Source: Typhlomys cinereus (Eukaryota > Chordata > Mammalia > Rodentia > Platacanthomyidae). From it: DNA of 64,000 nt. A program made the position numbers and the translations under genes. Of this stretch, positions 33,641 to 45,003 are shown piece by piece. The notes below the pieces were generated by a model, which saw only the letters and a list, made by a program, of their open reading frames with translations, did not search any database and was not told the origin of the DNA. Within the stretch, counting starts at the first letter, position 1; the number at the start of each line of letters is the position of its first letter. The stretch covers positions 2,356,001 through 2,420,000 of the forward strand of contig JALPQD010000137.1 of the NCBI GenBank assembly GCA_023101885.1. The letters are read 5' to 3'.

Positions 33641-34760
33641 ACCTGCATGCCTCATTCCCGGGCTCACCTGTCCATCTAACCACCCTATGTGTGGCCCTAA
33701 AACTCACACCGTGGACCATTCCACAGACACTCTCCTCTACCTACTACCTAGATTACTACTTTCTAGGGGGGAAAATCTTACAGATTTTTGATTCTCGATG
33801 TTCATGCTCAACAAACTTAGCTTGTCCTGTTTGCCAATTTACTCCCAGCTACTTCTCCCATTCTCCTAAGCAGTTAGTTACTCCAGATCTTTATCAACTG
33901 TATGCTTCTTTCATTCTTACCATATGACTTTATCTCCTCATTAGCAAAATTAATCTGCCTCAATATCAAAATGATCTCTTTTCCCATATTGGACACTATG
34001 TCGAGATTCAGAAACTGTATCATCCCACCTCTGGCTCGTGGCCAAGACCTCCACCTGTATTCTTGACCCCAGTGCTCTCCTTGGCCCAACAACTACCCAT
34101 TCCGTCCTTATCGAATACATCTCCTCAGCTTGCAAACATTCTCCTTTGACTTTGATTTTTAAAAGTGTTTGACTCTAATCCCACTTCTGGCTACTGCCCT
34201 TTCTCTCGCTTTCCTTTATTCCATCCTTCCTTATCAAATATGTCTCCTCAGCCTATAAACTTTCTCCATTGACTTTGATTTTTAAAAGTGTTTGGCTCTA
34301 ATCCTACTTCTAGCTACTGCCCTTTCTCTTGCTTTCCTTTCTCAGCATCTGAAAAATAACAAAAGTCACTGAGCCCAGCACAATGGCGTATGCTTGCCAT
34401 CTCAGCACTCAAGAGACTGAGGCAGGAGGACCATTGGACTTAAGGACAGCAAGTGCTACATACTGAGACCCTGATTAAAACAAACAAAGAAAAGAAGCCC
34501 TTGTACTCCTCACTCTACTGCCATCTCCTCACTTCTCATCACCTTTCAACACATGTAAATACATATAAAGCCTGACCTTCACTAGGCATCTGTTCTAATA
34601 CAGTCAGTGACCTCCACTTTCCAAACCCAGTGCCTATAATGTGCTGAATTTCTCTGCTCTGTTGGATGTTATTACAGATTTTTGACTCTCAATGTTCATG
34701 CTCAACAAACTTAGCTTGTCCTGCCTCCTTCATGAAACTCTTCACCCTTAATTTCTATGG
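33641..34760 (+). mobile_element. L2-like LINE ORF remnant with internal duplications
   Basis: CTACTGCCCTTTCTCTCGCT, CATCTCCTCACTTCTC and GTCAGTGACCTCCACTTTCC match the order of the L2 reverse transcriptase region in sense. Inside it are a tandem duplication of ~123 bp (34,097-34,220 and 34,221-34,340) and a 52-bp direct repeat (33,778-33,829 and 34,672-34,723, 50 of 52 identical). A B1 is inserted at 34,375-34,495. Confidence 0.45.
34375..34497 (+). mobile_element. B1 SINE
   Basis: GCCCAGCACAATGGCGTATG, CATCTCAGCACTCAAGAGAC and GAGGCAGGAGGACCATTGG are B1, with a poly(A)-like CAAACAAAGAAAAG tail. Confidence 0.75.
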
Positions 34761-34889
34761 AAATAGAAATAGGGTAGTAATGAGAAGATTAGAGCAGTCA
34801 TAAACCAGCAGTGGTGAAAAGGATAATCTCACCTGTCATGGTGTCTAGAAGAGCACAATTGGACCAAAGGAAACTTTCGCTTTGAGCCC

Positions 34890-35417
34890 CCTTTTTTTTT
34901 ATTTCCGCTCATACAAACTTAACAGGTACACCGGTCCCCTCCCTCCCTCCACCACCACCCCTGTACCCCCCTGCTCCCCTATTCCCTCCTCCCTCCCTCC
35001 CCATCCCCCAATGCCTCCCCCCATCCCCGGAGCATCCTTTACTGTGCATGCCAAACTCTCCTCTGGGTCCTCCTCTCCGATGAGATGCAAGGACCCAGTG
35101 GCGTTTCCCAAAACCCTTTCCTGTGTTCCCCTTAAGCATAGGAACATTACTGTGGCTGTCAATTCCTAGCCTCCAAGGATCCTAGTGCCTTTAGTCCATG
35201 ATAGACTTTGAGGGTCAATAATGTATTGGACATTGTGCAGGTCATGTAAAGTCCTATTATGATTGCTGCGGCCCTAACTTGTGTGGAGTATCTTGCAATC
35301 ATTACTCCTCCCATCCTTGTGCTCTTACAATCTTACCACCCCCTCTTCCGCAAATTTCCCTGAGCTTCAGGATGGGTTGAGATTAGGCTGGCCTACTTCT
35401 AGGTGGTCGACATATAG
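34890..35417 (-). mobile_element. 5'-truncated L1 (3'UTR only), perfect 13-bp TSD
   Basis: 528 bp of the same 3'UTR as at 14,150, beginning with a T-run at 34,892 and ending in the 3'UTR, so ORF2 was never copied. TCGCTTTGAGCCC flanks both ends (34,877-34,889 and 35,418-35,430). This is a textbook target-primed insertion. The small frames in it have no meaning. Confidence 0.92.
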
Positions 35418-35430
35418 TCGCTTTGAGCCC

Positions 35431-36024
35431 TTTTTTGACTATACCCTTTCTTAAAAGATAATCAGAGCCCATGTACCAACCAGCACTACCACCCCCAAGA
35501 ACAAGACTCTAGTATCATTTGCTCAAATAGCTCTAAGTCTTCCAAGGTTTGCACAATCATTATGTCCAAATCCTGCAGATAGACTGAATCAACAGAATGG
35601 TCATAGGAAATTCAGCTAAGCACAGGAAGACTTGGAGTGAGTTTGAAGTGCACCGGGAGTGAGCACGTGCTTGCATAGGAGAGACAGCAACCAAGCAGAG
35701 GAAGAAAAGCAGATCAAGGGGCTGAAGAAAAGCAGATCAAGCAAAGGGGCTGCTCCTCCCCAGTTCTATCACTTTTTAACTCCAATGTGAATTCCAACAT
35801 GGGACTCTAAGGACTCAGAGAAATAGAAATTTAAATCTAGAACTCCAGGTTGTTGTAACACTGTATTTCTCAAGGTGAGAGAGTGAGCCATACTTTTAGC
35901 CATTTATTAGCTTGATTTTATAATAGTATGTGTAAAAATACATTTATCTTGGCATTTTCTCTTTAATGACAGTTTAACAAAGTATAGAATTTTAGGTTGC
36001 CTAGTCCTTCAGGATAATACTATT
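35431..36024. other. Unrecognised sequence
   Basis: An imperfect short tandem (GAAAAGCAGATCAAG type units at 35,705-35,740). Otherwise nothing seen. Confidence 0.45.
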
Positions 36025-36241
36025 CAGGGTTTTGTTTGTTTATTGAGACGAGTTCTCATGTAGGCCTCATACTTGCTTTGTAGCTAAGGATGACTTTTGA
36101 TCCTTCTGTTTCTACCTCTCAAAAGCTGAAATTACAGGTGAACACCACCATACCTGGTATATGCAGAGATATGGGTCAAACCCAGGGCTTTGTGCATGAT
36201 AGGCAATCACTCTATCAATTAAATGACATTTACAACTCCCA
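36025..36241 (-). mobile_element. B4-like SINE (B1 plus ID parts)
   Basis: GAGACGAGTTCTCATGTAGG and GCTGAAATTACAGGTGAACA are antisense B1; GGGTCAAACCCAGGGCTTTG then CTATCAATTAAATGACATTT is the antisense ID-like head. Confidence 0.6.
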
Positions 36242-36257
36242 CTTGAGTTCAAAATAA

Positions 36258-36410
36258 AATCTTAAGCCAAGGAAGCTTGTGCCTTTGATCCCAGAACTCA
36301 GGAGGCTAAGACAAGAGGATTGCCATGAGTTTAAGGGAAACCTTGGCTACATAGTGCCAGGCTAGGCTAGACCACATATTGAGATCCTATTTTAAAACAA
36401 ATATTTAAAT
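36258..36410 (+). mobile_element. B1 SINE
   Basis: GCTTGTGCCTTTGATCCCAG, ACTCAGGAGGCTAAGACAAG and CCTTGGCTACATAGTGCCAG are B1. Confidence 0.7.
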
Positions 36411-36429
36411 TATGGAAAAATATGCCTTA

Positions 36430-36955
36430 GAAGTTCACCTTCATTTTTTGAATGTATAATTCAGTGGCATTAAACACACTCGCATTGTGGTTCTATCTTC
36501 ACCATCATCTGTCTTTTCAAGCCTGCAAAACTGGAACCATTGAACAGGAACTCCCTACTCCTGTTGCCTCCTGGCCTTAGTATACACTGTTTGCTTTCTC
36601 TCTCCAAGAATTTAGCCATTCAACATACCTCATTAAGTAAAATAACATATCTCTTTTTGTTGCTTGGTGACTGGCTTATTTCACTTAGTATGAAGTCCTC
36701 ATGATTTATTCATATTTTACTACATGTTAGGATTACTTTCCTTTTTAAAGCTGAATGTTCCGCCACTTTGATCTGTACCATATTTACCCATTCTTCTTTT
36801 GATGGACACTTTGGCTTCTTCTCCCTTTTTGTGAATGATGTTCCTATGAACACTGGATCATATAAGTGTGTGCGCATCTGTTTGGTGTCTTGATTTATAC
36901 CTTTTAAATATTTAGGCATACAGCACCTGGCTTCCATTTACAATCCTGCCACAGC
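36430..36955 (-). mobile_element. Old L1 3' end (L1M-like)
   Basis: ATGTATAATTCAGTGGCATT, CTTCACCATCATCTGTC, TTATTTCACTTAGTATGAAG and CATATTTACCCATTCTTCTT then TGATGGACACTTTGGC follow the antisense L1M 3'UTR and ORF2-end order. Confidence 0.65.
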
Positions 36956-38185
36956 ATGTTGCACAAATGCTAAAGTAGACCTGTGTGAGAGCTGAGCTAT
37001 TTCCCAAACACAGAAACTAGCTTTCAGCTTAAGTGTGAGCGCCCTTGCCTCCAGAGAAACCTCCATAGAGATCTATATTGAGAAGTAGTAGGGAAGAATC
37101 CTGAAGTGATTAGCAAAGTCTGCCCTGGGCACTCCTCCTCTACCTTGTCACACTTTCCTCTACCTTGTCACACCTCTCCATTTTGTGCAGGAGACAATTG
37201 GAGTCAGGAGCAGTTAAAACACTTTCCCAACTAGTGAGAGGCAGGATGGAAATCAGACTCAGGTCCTCTAACATCAGGTCTGATTTTTTTTTTCTCGTAA
37301 GTATTGGAGATGAGACCTCATCTTCAGAAGGCACAAGGAAAAATCTTGTCAGGCTCCTCACAAAGCTGCTGGTCTTAAGCTCAGAAAGAAGATATAACCA
37401 AATGGAATGCTTAATTCAAAAAAATATCATGTAAGAAAAATTCAGTAATGGGTTGTCTAACAAAACTCAATAGTGTTCTGAAATAAGGAAAAATTATTCT
37501 GGCTTAATTTTAGTAAAAACAGGACACAAATAATCAGTTTAGAGACACAAGGAAGTGTTTTAACAGCAAGACTGAGTATGAAGAATTTAAATAAGGTCAC
37601 ACTAGCTAGGGCTATGGAGAGGGAAATACATAATGATGCTTAATGCTAGTCTTTCAATGATCACATCGCACAAACCACAGGTATTAAGTAAGAAGAGTGA
37701 CAGACGACGTTCTGGAACCTTATCTGTGGCTGACCAACTCTATGGCCTTGGACAAGAAAAAGCCTTTGATTATTCTGAAACATCAAGTTTCTTCCAACAC
37801 AGAAGCAGAAACATCTACCTTTCACCGTTGCTATGGTGATTAAAGATACTAATGAGATTTGGGAAAAAAAGTAAATACAGAAAACAGGCATTTGAGTTAC
37901 TACCTATGTAGAAACTGCACCATTCAATTAGTCACTGATATTTTATTAAGCCCTTGTGCAGCACGCATAACTGTGCTGGGGGGGAGTGTGTCCCACTCCC
38001 CCATCAAGGTGGAGAGAAGCAAAGCCAGGTACCACTAAAGTAGAAGGGAAACCCAGTTCCCTAGCTTATATTCTCCACAATCTAGTCAGCAGCCCTCTTT
38101 ACACTCACCCCAAGAATCATCCTCAGTCTTCTTTGTGGGAGGGCAACTAAATCTCAAGACAATCTCAAGGTTTTCTGCTTAGTGA
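36956..38185. other. Unrecognised sequence
   Basis: A short direct repeat of TCCTCTACCTTGTCACAC near 37,136-37,172. No gene or repeat family recognised. Confidence 0.45.
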
Positions 38186-38370
38186 CAGAAGCAGTATCAG
38201 ACAATGATTAGGCTCACGCTTTGCAGCAGAAATGAGATGACAAACTGCTTGGATTCAACCTTCAGCAGTTCCACTTACGGTATGAATTATGATCCCCCTA
38301 ACTTTGTCACTATGCCTCAGCCTCCCCATGCAAAAATAAAACAAAATTACAATCCTGTCTTTACACAGAG
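38186..38370 (+). mobile_element. Probable MIR
   Basis: GAAGCAGTATCAGACAATGATT, a GCTTGGATTCAACC segment and TATGCCTCAGCCTCCCCATG follow MIR order. Confidence 0.45.
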
Positions 38371-38571
38371 ATGATATGATGTCTGAATTATCATGTACAA
38401 ATATAGCCGCAACAGAGTTTGGCACATGCTCAGGGCTTTGTGAGCATAGCCATTGATCACTGGCATTGAAGAGTCTCTAAACATGAACCTTGTCCCTTTG
38501 AAACTTACACTGATACTGAGATAGACTGTCGCATGGAAAACCAAAGTCAACATAAATTTAAAAAATTGAAG

Positions 38572-38739
38572 GGCCAGATGGCATGATGACTCAGCAGATA
38601 AAGGTGCTTGTTACTAAGCCTGATGACCAGAGGTCAAGCTCTATAACCCACAAGGTAGAAGGGAAAAACTGACTCCCAAAATTTATCATCTGATCTCTGC
38701 ATGCACATCATAGCATGCACACCTTCAAAAACACACTCT

Positions 38740-38771
<32 letters not shown>

Positions 38772-38785
38772 TAAACAAAAAAAAT
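38572..38785 (+). mobile_element. B3/B2-like SINE
   Basis: CCAGATGGCATGATGACTCA head, CAGAGGTCAAGCTCTATAACC, TGCATGCACATCATAGCATG and a CTCTCTCTCACACACA tail with AAACAAAAAAAA. Confidence 0.65.
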
Positions 38786-39255
38786 TTTTTGACTTTTTAG
38801 ATTGCACTGTAAAGAACCTCAAACTATTACTGCTAATCAAGTAAACAAATATTAGATGCATAGAAGAATCTCAATACCCTCCTTAGCACTACTGAACACA
38901 GGGTCTAGCTTCGTCACAACCACCTTTGCAAGCCAGCCAGCAAATTCCCTTTCAGTCTCTACGTTAAGTAAAACAACCATGAGTTTAAAATGAAAAGTAC
39001 TCTTTCCACATCCTTAGATCCAGTGTTTTCCCTTCTGGCAAGGTATCCTGGCTAAATTACCCTTTAAAAAAAAATTCAAAGATGCATGTACAATAGTTTT
39101 GCAGCAGGAATTAAAGCTGAATTTTCAACAGAGGCACAAAGATAAAAATCACTATTGATTCCAAAAGAGGTGCAAATCCAAAGGCAGCAATTTCAGAAAG
39201 GCTTAGCTGAAAATTGATTTTGTAAGTCTTTGAAACACCTAAATTACAGTTCAGA

Positions 39256-39257
<2 letters not shown>
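38786..39257. other. Unrecognised sequence
   Basis: Nothing recognised. Confidence 0.4.

Positions 39258-39313
<56 letters not shown>
39258..39313. repeat. (TA)n microsatellite, ~55 bp
   Basis: Uninterrupted TA dinucleotides; self-complementary and able to form cruciforms. Confidence 0.95.
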
Positions 39314-39315
<2 letters not shown>

Positions 39316-39692
39316 GAAAAGAATGGGGAGAATGGGAGAGAATTTTCTGGGAAGAAATTGTGCTTTGGGTTCCTGTTCCTCACCCACTGTGAGCACAGTG
39401 CATCCCTTTCATGAAGGTCTCAGGAAGAGGACTTAAAGCAGGAACCCAGGCCCTGGATTCTAACTAGTGACAACTAGCAACACACAAAAGATTTTGTCTG
39501 GACACTGGCACATTAGAGCAAAAGTATGTACTTCCCAGAAACCAGAAACTGACCCCCCAGAGGTCTACCAACCTTGAGTCCTGTGACAAAGGAAGATCAC
39601 GTGGGAAGACAATGATAAAAGCCAAGGAAGAAAGTCTGTATGGAATGGACTGATGAGATACCGTGTCTTCTGAGTGGTGATTGGAGACTTCA

Positions 39693-39880
39693 AGTATAGA
39701 CCGCCTCCACCTCCTCCTTGTTTACTCTGCCCCGGGATTCACAGGCTCCAGCCCTACCAGGACCAGAAGCACAGGCCGCCCCGCTTCTGCCCAGCGTCTA
39801 TACGTGGGGTCTAGTATCCGAACTCAGGACCTTCCGCCTGCAAGGCAGAGGCTTAATCCCTGAGCCACCTCTCCAGCCCC
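39693..39880 (-). mobile_element. Young DIP-type SINE, 3' truncated
   Basis: Close to the 21.6-kb reference over its length: CCTCCTTGTTTACTCTGCCC, GGACCTTCCGCCTGCAAGGC, CCACCTCTCCAGCCCC. The tail part is missing. Confidence 0.8.
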
Positions 39881-39979
39881 TATACATGTTTCTTTTAAAG
39901 TCAACATTTTGAAAGACAAAATTATGACTACGTTCTGACTATTTCCTAGGAGCCTAATTTCTAGAATTTGCAGTTTGCA

Positions 39980-40275
39980 TATTCTTTTCTATAATAGAGA
40001 AAATTGGGGATAATCTAAGTATCGAATAATAGGGCAATATTTATAAGGAAATATTCATTTGTGCTTTAAAGTATATATATTTAGTTTAAAATGCAGAATG
40101 TCAAATGATACATACAGTATGATTATAAATTATATAATTATATATATGTTTACATATGCATACCTATTAATAGGACTAGGAGGAAACACACTGAAAGTTA
40201 AAATGGTTGTTTCTGAAGCAGGAATATTCATTTTCTTGTATGTGCTCTTGTGTATTTTTAATTTTAGTTTTAATA
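39980..40275 (+). mobile_element. Old L1 3'UTR fragment
   Basis: TTGGGGATAATCTAAGTATC, AGGGCAATATTTATAAGG and an AT-rich stretch with ATACAGTATGATTATAAATT then a GTTTACATATGCATACC run resemble L1M 3' ends in sense. Confidence 0.45.
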
Positions 40276-40287
40276 TTTTTAAACATG

Positions 40288-40444
40288 CACATGTGTGCAT
40301 GTGTGTATGGACTTGCAAATGCCATGGCAGATCTGTGGAGATCAAAGGACAATTTGCAAGAGTGGTTCTCTTCTATCATTTGAACTCAGATCATCAGGCT
40401 TTGCAGCAAGCGCCTTTACCCCCTGAGTCATCTTTCCAGCCCCA
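40288..40444 (-). mobile_element. B3-like SINE
   Basis: CACATGTGTGCATGTGTGTA, GATCTGTGGAGATCAAAGGA, TTTGAACTCAGATCATCAGG and GAGTCATCTTTCCAGCCCC are antisense B3. Confidence 0.65.
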
Positions 40445-43245
40445 TTGTGGATTTTTCAGCTTTACTAGCCTTTATTTTCCTGCTTCTTTTTACATTTATC
40501 ACCCCTGAGGCTGTCCAACAGTCTATTTAACCATTGGCAGTCAAGAAGACAACCGATTCCCTACCATGAATACTGGTTCACTATTCAATATTTTATACAC
40601 GGTGTTCTTCAAACCATTATAGGACATGGAATACACAATAGTTCATTCAATATTTTGAATTGCTCTGTAGAAAAGAAATTTCTTGAAATTTGTTTAACCC
40701 AAGATTTTTAATGTCTTCACACACAAACACACACACACACACATACACACACACACTGGTTCAAACAAAGCAAAACAAAAATTTCGGCAGTTTAAGCAAC
40801 TAGATTCTGGGAACCATGTCTGGGAAATAATTACCCTCATTTGTAGCTCACCAAAGCAGTTAAATGAATATTTCTAAGGAACTGGGTGGTTCTCAGAACT
40901 CACTTATCTTTTCAATGAGTCTTCATAACGTAAATCTTGTTTCTTTGCTCATTAACAGAAAACAGAAGAAACCGTCCACTGCTATCCAAGAACATCACCC
41001 CGCCCATTTGAGCCAAAGACAATTAAAACGAAACAACAGCAGTCCTAACTGGTAGATACCCTGAACTCAGAGGATTTTTAGAAGCAAAACCTTAATTTGA
41101 AGAGCTTCTCTAGACTTTGGATTTTATTATTATTCATATAATATATATTACTTTTTATCTCAGCGCCCTATCATATTGAGGGCGACATCTCCATATGTCT
41201 CAACAGATGCCATCATTCATCTTGTCGAGGTTGGATTGCCTTAAAAGAACCCTAGCACCACAGGCAGGAAAGCAAAGGCATGTAACAGAAAGAAAGATAG
41301 TCACATGACCCTATAAATTCAAGCACAATCATCTCCCTGTTCCCGAAAGTCGCCTGAAAAATGATAAATTCCTAACTCCTTCCCTGTTAGGAAGACCCTA
41401 AGAAGCCATGGTCAGGGTCAGCATTTGTAAGCAACATGCAAAACCCTCAGAGGCAGTAATGTAGTATTCTATGGTCCCTATGTAGTGAGTGGATCTTGTT
41501 CTTTTTGCCAGACACTTTCCCACAGATCCAAAAGAAGGAATAACTTCACTATATAGTGCTTAAAACTTTCTTTTTGTAGAACTACAATATTTACTTCATC
41601 CAAGATTGGTTCTCAAATACTAATCTCGTAAAACATTGGCTTTAATCTCCACATTCCCACTTTTGAAACAGAGCAAGGAAAGTCCCAAGTGTTAAGCATC
41701 AGCAGATAAACGCTTACGTCTAGAGGGAATTGAGGATACTTTTAAGACCAGCTGGAAATCATTTCATAAATGTGTGACAAATGTTTTCTTTTATAATCTG
41801 TTTCACTCAGGACCATGTTACTGATAGAGGCAAGAAGTTTGTTTAAAGCACGGTAAATGGGCAATAGAATATTATGGCCAGTAAAGAAAAGATATTACAT
41901 TAGAAAAAAAAACACAAAGGGCATAAATAATATATCGAGGAGGTCATTTGATTTGGGGTACTAAGCCACCCAATGTTATTAAAATCATTTGTTATTCATA
42001 GGCCAATTTTATAACTCATTTTTCTTTCTTCCTCCCAAATGTGTTCTGTGTGGATGACAGAGAATCTATGTTCCTCCAATGCTGCTTTGGTTAATTCAGA
42101 GGTTTGGTAATTTTCCTAATGGAAAAAAATCAAATTCAGAAAAAAAAATGTTCCCTGTCTCCCTGGCAGAGGGCCTGAGACTATATTCAGGATGTGATAC
42201 AACACATTTATTTGATTGCTTACTCTTTCAACACACACTGGCGCTCTCCAAGATTGGTTTTGCCTCTCCAAACTCCCTTGGCATAGCTTTTTCCTAGGCC
42301 CTTGGATGGCGTGAAAGCATCTACTGTTGGTGTCTTATCCAAGGAAACAGATGAACATACTAGTGAAAACATGCTAGTGAGAAGACAAAGATGCAAAGAT
42401 GGAAAGCCTCAAAAGTGAAAATGTTCAAACCACACGGTTTAGAAAATGAATAAATGTGCCATGAAAAGCTAAAAGAAAGAGGTAAGATAAGTGAACACAT
42501 TTAGGGTAACAAACAGGTAGAAGACTGACTCCTGGTTATAAGCAGTCCTTTTACTTCCTGTCTCTTTCTCTGCCACATCAATTTTCCCCACTACTGATGT
42601 AGTGACGAGGACCAGAGATAATGATGGCATCACAGTAAGGGGACCCCAAAGTGAAAGGTACTCTGAACCAATGACACACATTTATTCTATCAGAGAAATT
42701 TGAATATAAGAACATCTGTAGCTTCCTAATTAGCTGCTGGGCTTTATGTGTGTTCCTTGGACAGTGGACATGTAAGAACATAATGGGTATCACTAATTGA
42801 TGGCCAATTTAGAGATAACATAGCTGCCTGTCCACAGAGAGTTGTGCTCTAAACTCAAATTCCTCATCTCTTTCTATCTATAAATAGCATTTTCCTTTTC
42901 CCACACATATTTTATTTATTCCATTATTCTTTAACATGTTTTATAAAAGATCAGTGACTAATGATTTACATCTATATCCAATACATCTTGTGAATTTCTG
43001 TTTTTCTCATAGCTATTTTCTGACTCGCTATCTAAACTGGATGTTCACCTATATCTCATAAGCTGCTAGCTCATTTTATGCACCAAGAATCTTCTGTGTC
43101 TCTCGCTTTGCCTTTGTCTTCCATAGAAGAACTGAATGTATATAGTACATCTTTCATTGTGCCTGGCAGCAGAACCCTCCTAGATCATCACTAGAAGTGA
43201 AGAAATGCAATGCTTCAGGATTTCTTATATTTTTTGAACTTTTAT
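40445..43245. other. Mostly unrecognised sequence
   Basis: 2.8 kb with a broken (AC)n run at 40,719-40,756 and otherwise no recognised gene or repeat. A possible short L2 piece near 43,110-43,200. Confidence 0.45.
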
Positions 43246-43275
43246 AAGGACAGTGGTTTCAAGGACAGTGGTCTG
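43246..43275. repeat. 15-bp tandem pair
   Basis: AAGGACAGTGGTTTC at 43,246-43,260 is followed directly by a copy with one change. Confidence 0.9.
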
Positions 43276-43352
43276 TCTTTGGATCTCGACTTGAAACAGA
43301 ATTGTTTCCCTGTAAAATCTATGGGTTATGAATTCTTTCTATTCCAGTTTGT

Positions 43353-43384
43353 GCGCGCACGCACACGCACACATACACACACAC
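43353..43384. repeat. Short CG/CA-rich run
   Basis: GCGCGCACGCACACGCACAC followed by ATACACACACACC; alternating purine-pyrimidine. Confidence 0.85.
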
Positions 43385-43460
43385 CTCCTGGCCTAATTTT
43401 CCTTGAAAAAAAGTTCATTTAGCATAAGTCAGTCATCAGGCAGAAAATGAACCGAGGACA

Positions 43461-43580
43461 TCAATCAGCCAGAAATAGAATTATCAGGGTAGGATCTAGT
43501 TAAGCTATGGTTCTGGTTTGTCAATCAGCCAGAAATAGAATTATCAGGGTAGGATCTAGTTAAGCTATGGTTCTGGTTTG
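43461..43580. repeat. Perfect 60-bp tandem duplication
   Basis: 43,461-43,520 and 43,521-43,580 are identical at all 60 positions, head to tail. The unit starts TCAATCAGCCAGAAATAG. Confidence 0.97.
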
Positions 43581-44330
43581 CCATGTTATTCAGCTTCCCA
43601 TTGTTGCTTCATTGTGAGGCTAGTCAAGGTATTGACCTCCACCTAAGCTTATGTTTCTATCCATCTGCCCACAAAAGGCAGAAAAATCTGTAGAAAGAAC
43701 GGAAAGCCTCACTTTCTCTAGGATGGCAGAGGGGATGAGGACATCCTTAGTGTCTGCAGACACATGGAACTATAGTCAAATCCCAACTCTAACAGCTATT
43801 CTGTATGATCCTAAGAAGCAGTTTAATCTATGTGGACCTGGCTTCTTCATTTACAAAGTGACATTAATAATATCCAATGAAAAAGTTCACAGCCAAAAGT
43901 TGAAAGAAGTCATTTACATAAGTGACTTCCACAGCATAATTAGTTCAGGCCACTCCTGTAGTATTATAGTCAGTGTAATTATATCCATGTATTGTTATTA
44001 TTATTAGAAAGACTTGCATTAGAGTGAAAATATTATTTTAGGAGTAGAATTCCCAGAATTCCCCACTACTTATTATTAGCCATAATGCCATAAACCTCTT
44101 CAATGAAGCAGTCTTTTATTTTAGAATTGGCAAAGGATCTTAAAGTGAGACTCTCTCCCTGGAATTATGACACATTGATTTAAGTCTGTACAGACTTAAA
44201 TATCTATGTTAAATCCTTTTCTGGGTGGAGGTTTTAAAAAGGATTGTGTATTAGTTACCACTTTTCAAACAAACAGAACCAAAATAGATCGCTAGGTAAG
44301 TAGGTAAATAAATGAATGGGTACGAAAACA
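43581..44330. other. Mostly unique, with MIR-like stretch and 24-bp palindrome
   Basis: 43,770-43,935 resembles MIR (CAAATCCCAACTCTAACAGC, CTTCTTCATTTACAAAGTG). A perfect palindrome lies at 44,178-44,201 (half-site ATTTAAGTCTGT). The 118-codon frame at 43,651-44,007 is not supported. Confidence 0.5.
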
Positions 44331-44352
44331 GATAGATAGATAGATAGATAGG

Positions 44353-44404
<52 letters not shown>

Positions 44405-44428
44405 TAGATAGATAGATAGATAGATAGA
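44331..44428. repeat. (GATA)n(GACA)n(GATA)n microsatellite
   Basis: GATA units with a GACA block at about 44,362-44,404 in the middle. Confidence 0.97.
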
Positions 44429-44455
44429 AGAAAAGAAAGAAGCAGATGAGAAAAA

Positions 44456-44550
44456 TAGAAAGATGATAGGTAGGTAGATAGTAGATATCAGATAAGTAAA
44501 AAGATAGATGATAGATAAATAGATGATGATAGATTATATAAATTGATGCT
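44456..44550. repeat. Degenerate GATA-like stretch
   Basis: TAGGTAGGTAGATAGTAGAT and AGATGATAGATAAATAGATG units link the GATA block to the purine block. Confidence 0.85.
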
Positions 44551-44582
44551 AGGTAGAGAAAAATGAAAGTAAGAAGAAGGAC

Positions 44583-44851
44583 GGAAGGAGGGAGGGGGAG
44601 AGAGAGAGAGAGAGAGAGAAGAGAAAGAAAGAGAAGAAAGAAAGAGAAAGAAAAAAGAAAAGAAAAAGAAGAAACAAAAAAAGAAAGAAAAGAAAGAAAG
44701 AAGAAGAAAGAAAGAAGAAGAAGAAAAGAAAAGAAAGAAAAAAAAAGAAAGAAAAGAAAGAAGAAAAGAAAAAAAGAAAGAAAGAAAGAAAGAAAGAAAG
44801 AAAAAAGAAAGAAGAAGAAAGAAAGAAGAAAGAAGAAAGAAAGAAAGAAAA

Positions 44852-44887
<36 letters not shown>

Positions 44888-44961
44888 AGAAAGAAAAAGA
44901 GGGAAGGGAGGGAGAAAGGGAGGGAGGGAGGGAGGGAGGGAGGGAGGGAGGGAGGAAGGAA
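44583..44961. repeat. 379-bp near-pure purine tract (GAAA/AGGG)
   Basis: Only one pyrimidine (C at 44,675) in 379 bases; 44,676-44,961 is 286 consecutive purines. It grades from AG repeats through AAAG/AAG to GGGA. The 259-, 201- and 153-codon Phe/Ser/Leu- or Lys/Arg/Glu-only frames here are pure repeat artefacts. Confidence 0.97.
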
Positions 44962-45003
44962 CGAACAACGAACGAACGAACGAACGAACGAACGAAGGAA
45001 GAT
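44962..45003. repeat. (GAAC)n stretch
   Basis: GAAC units with one irregularity, closing the simple-sequence block. Confidence 0.9.

Noticed and set aside
44331..44428. CRISPR-like regular repeat
   Set aside because: Four-base tandem units without spacers; a plain microsatellite in a mammalian genome.
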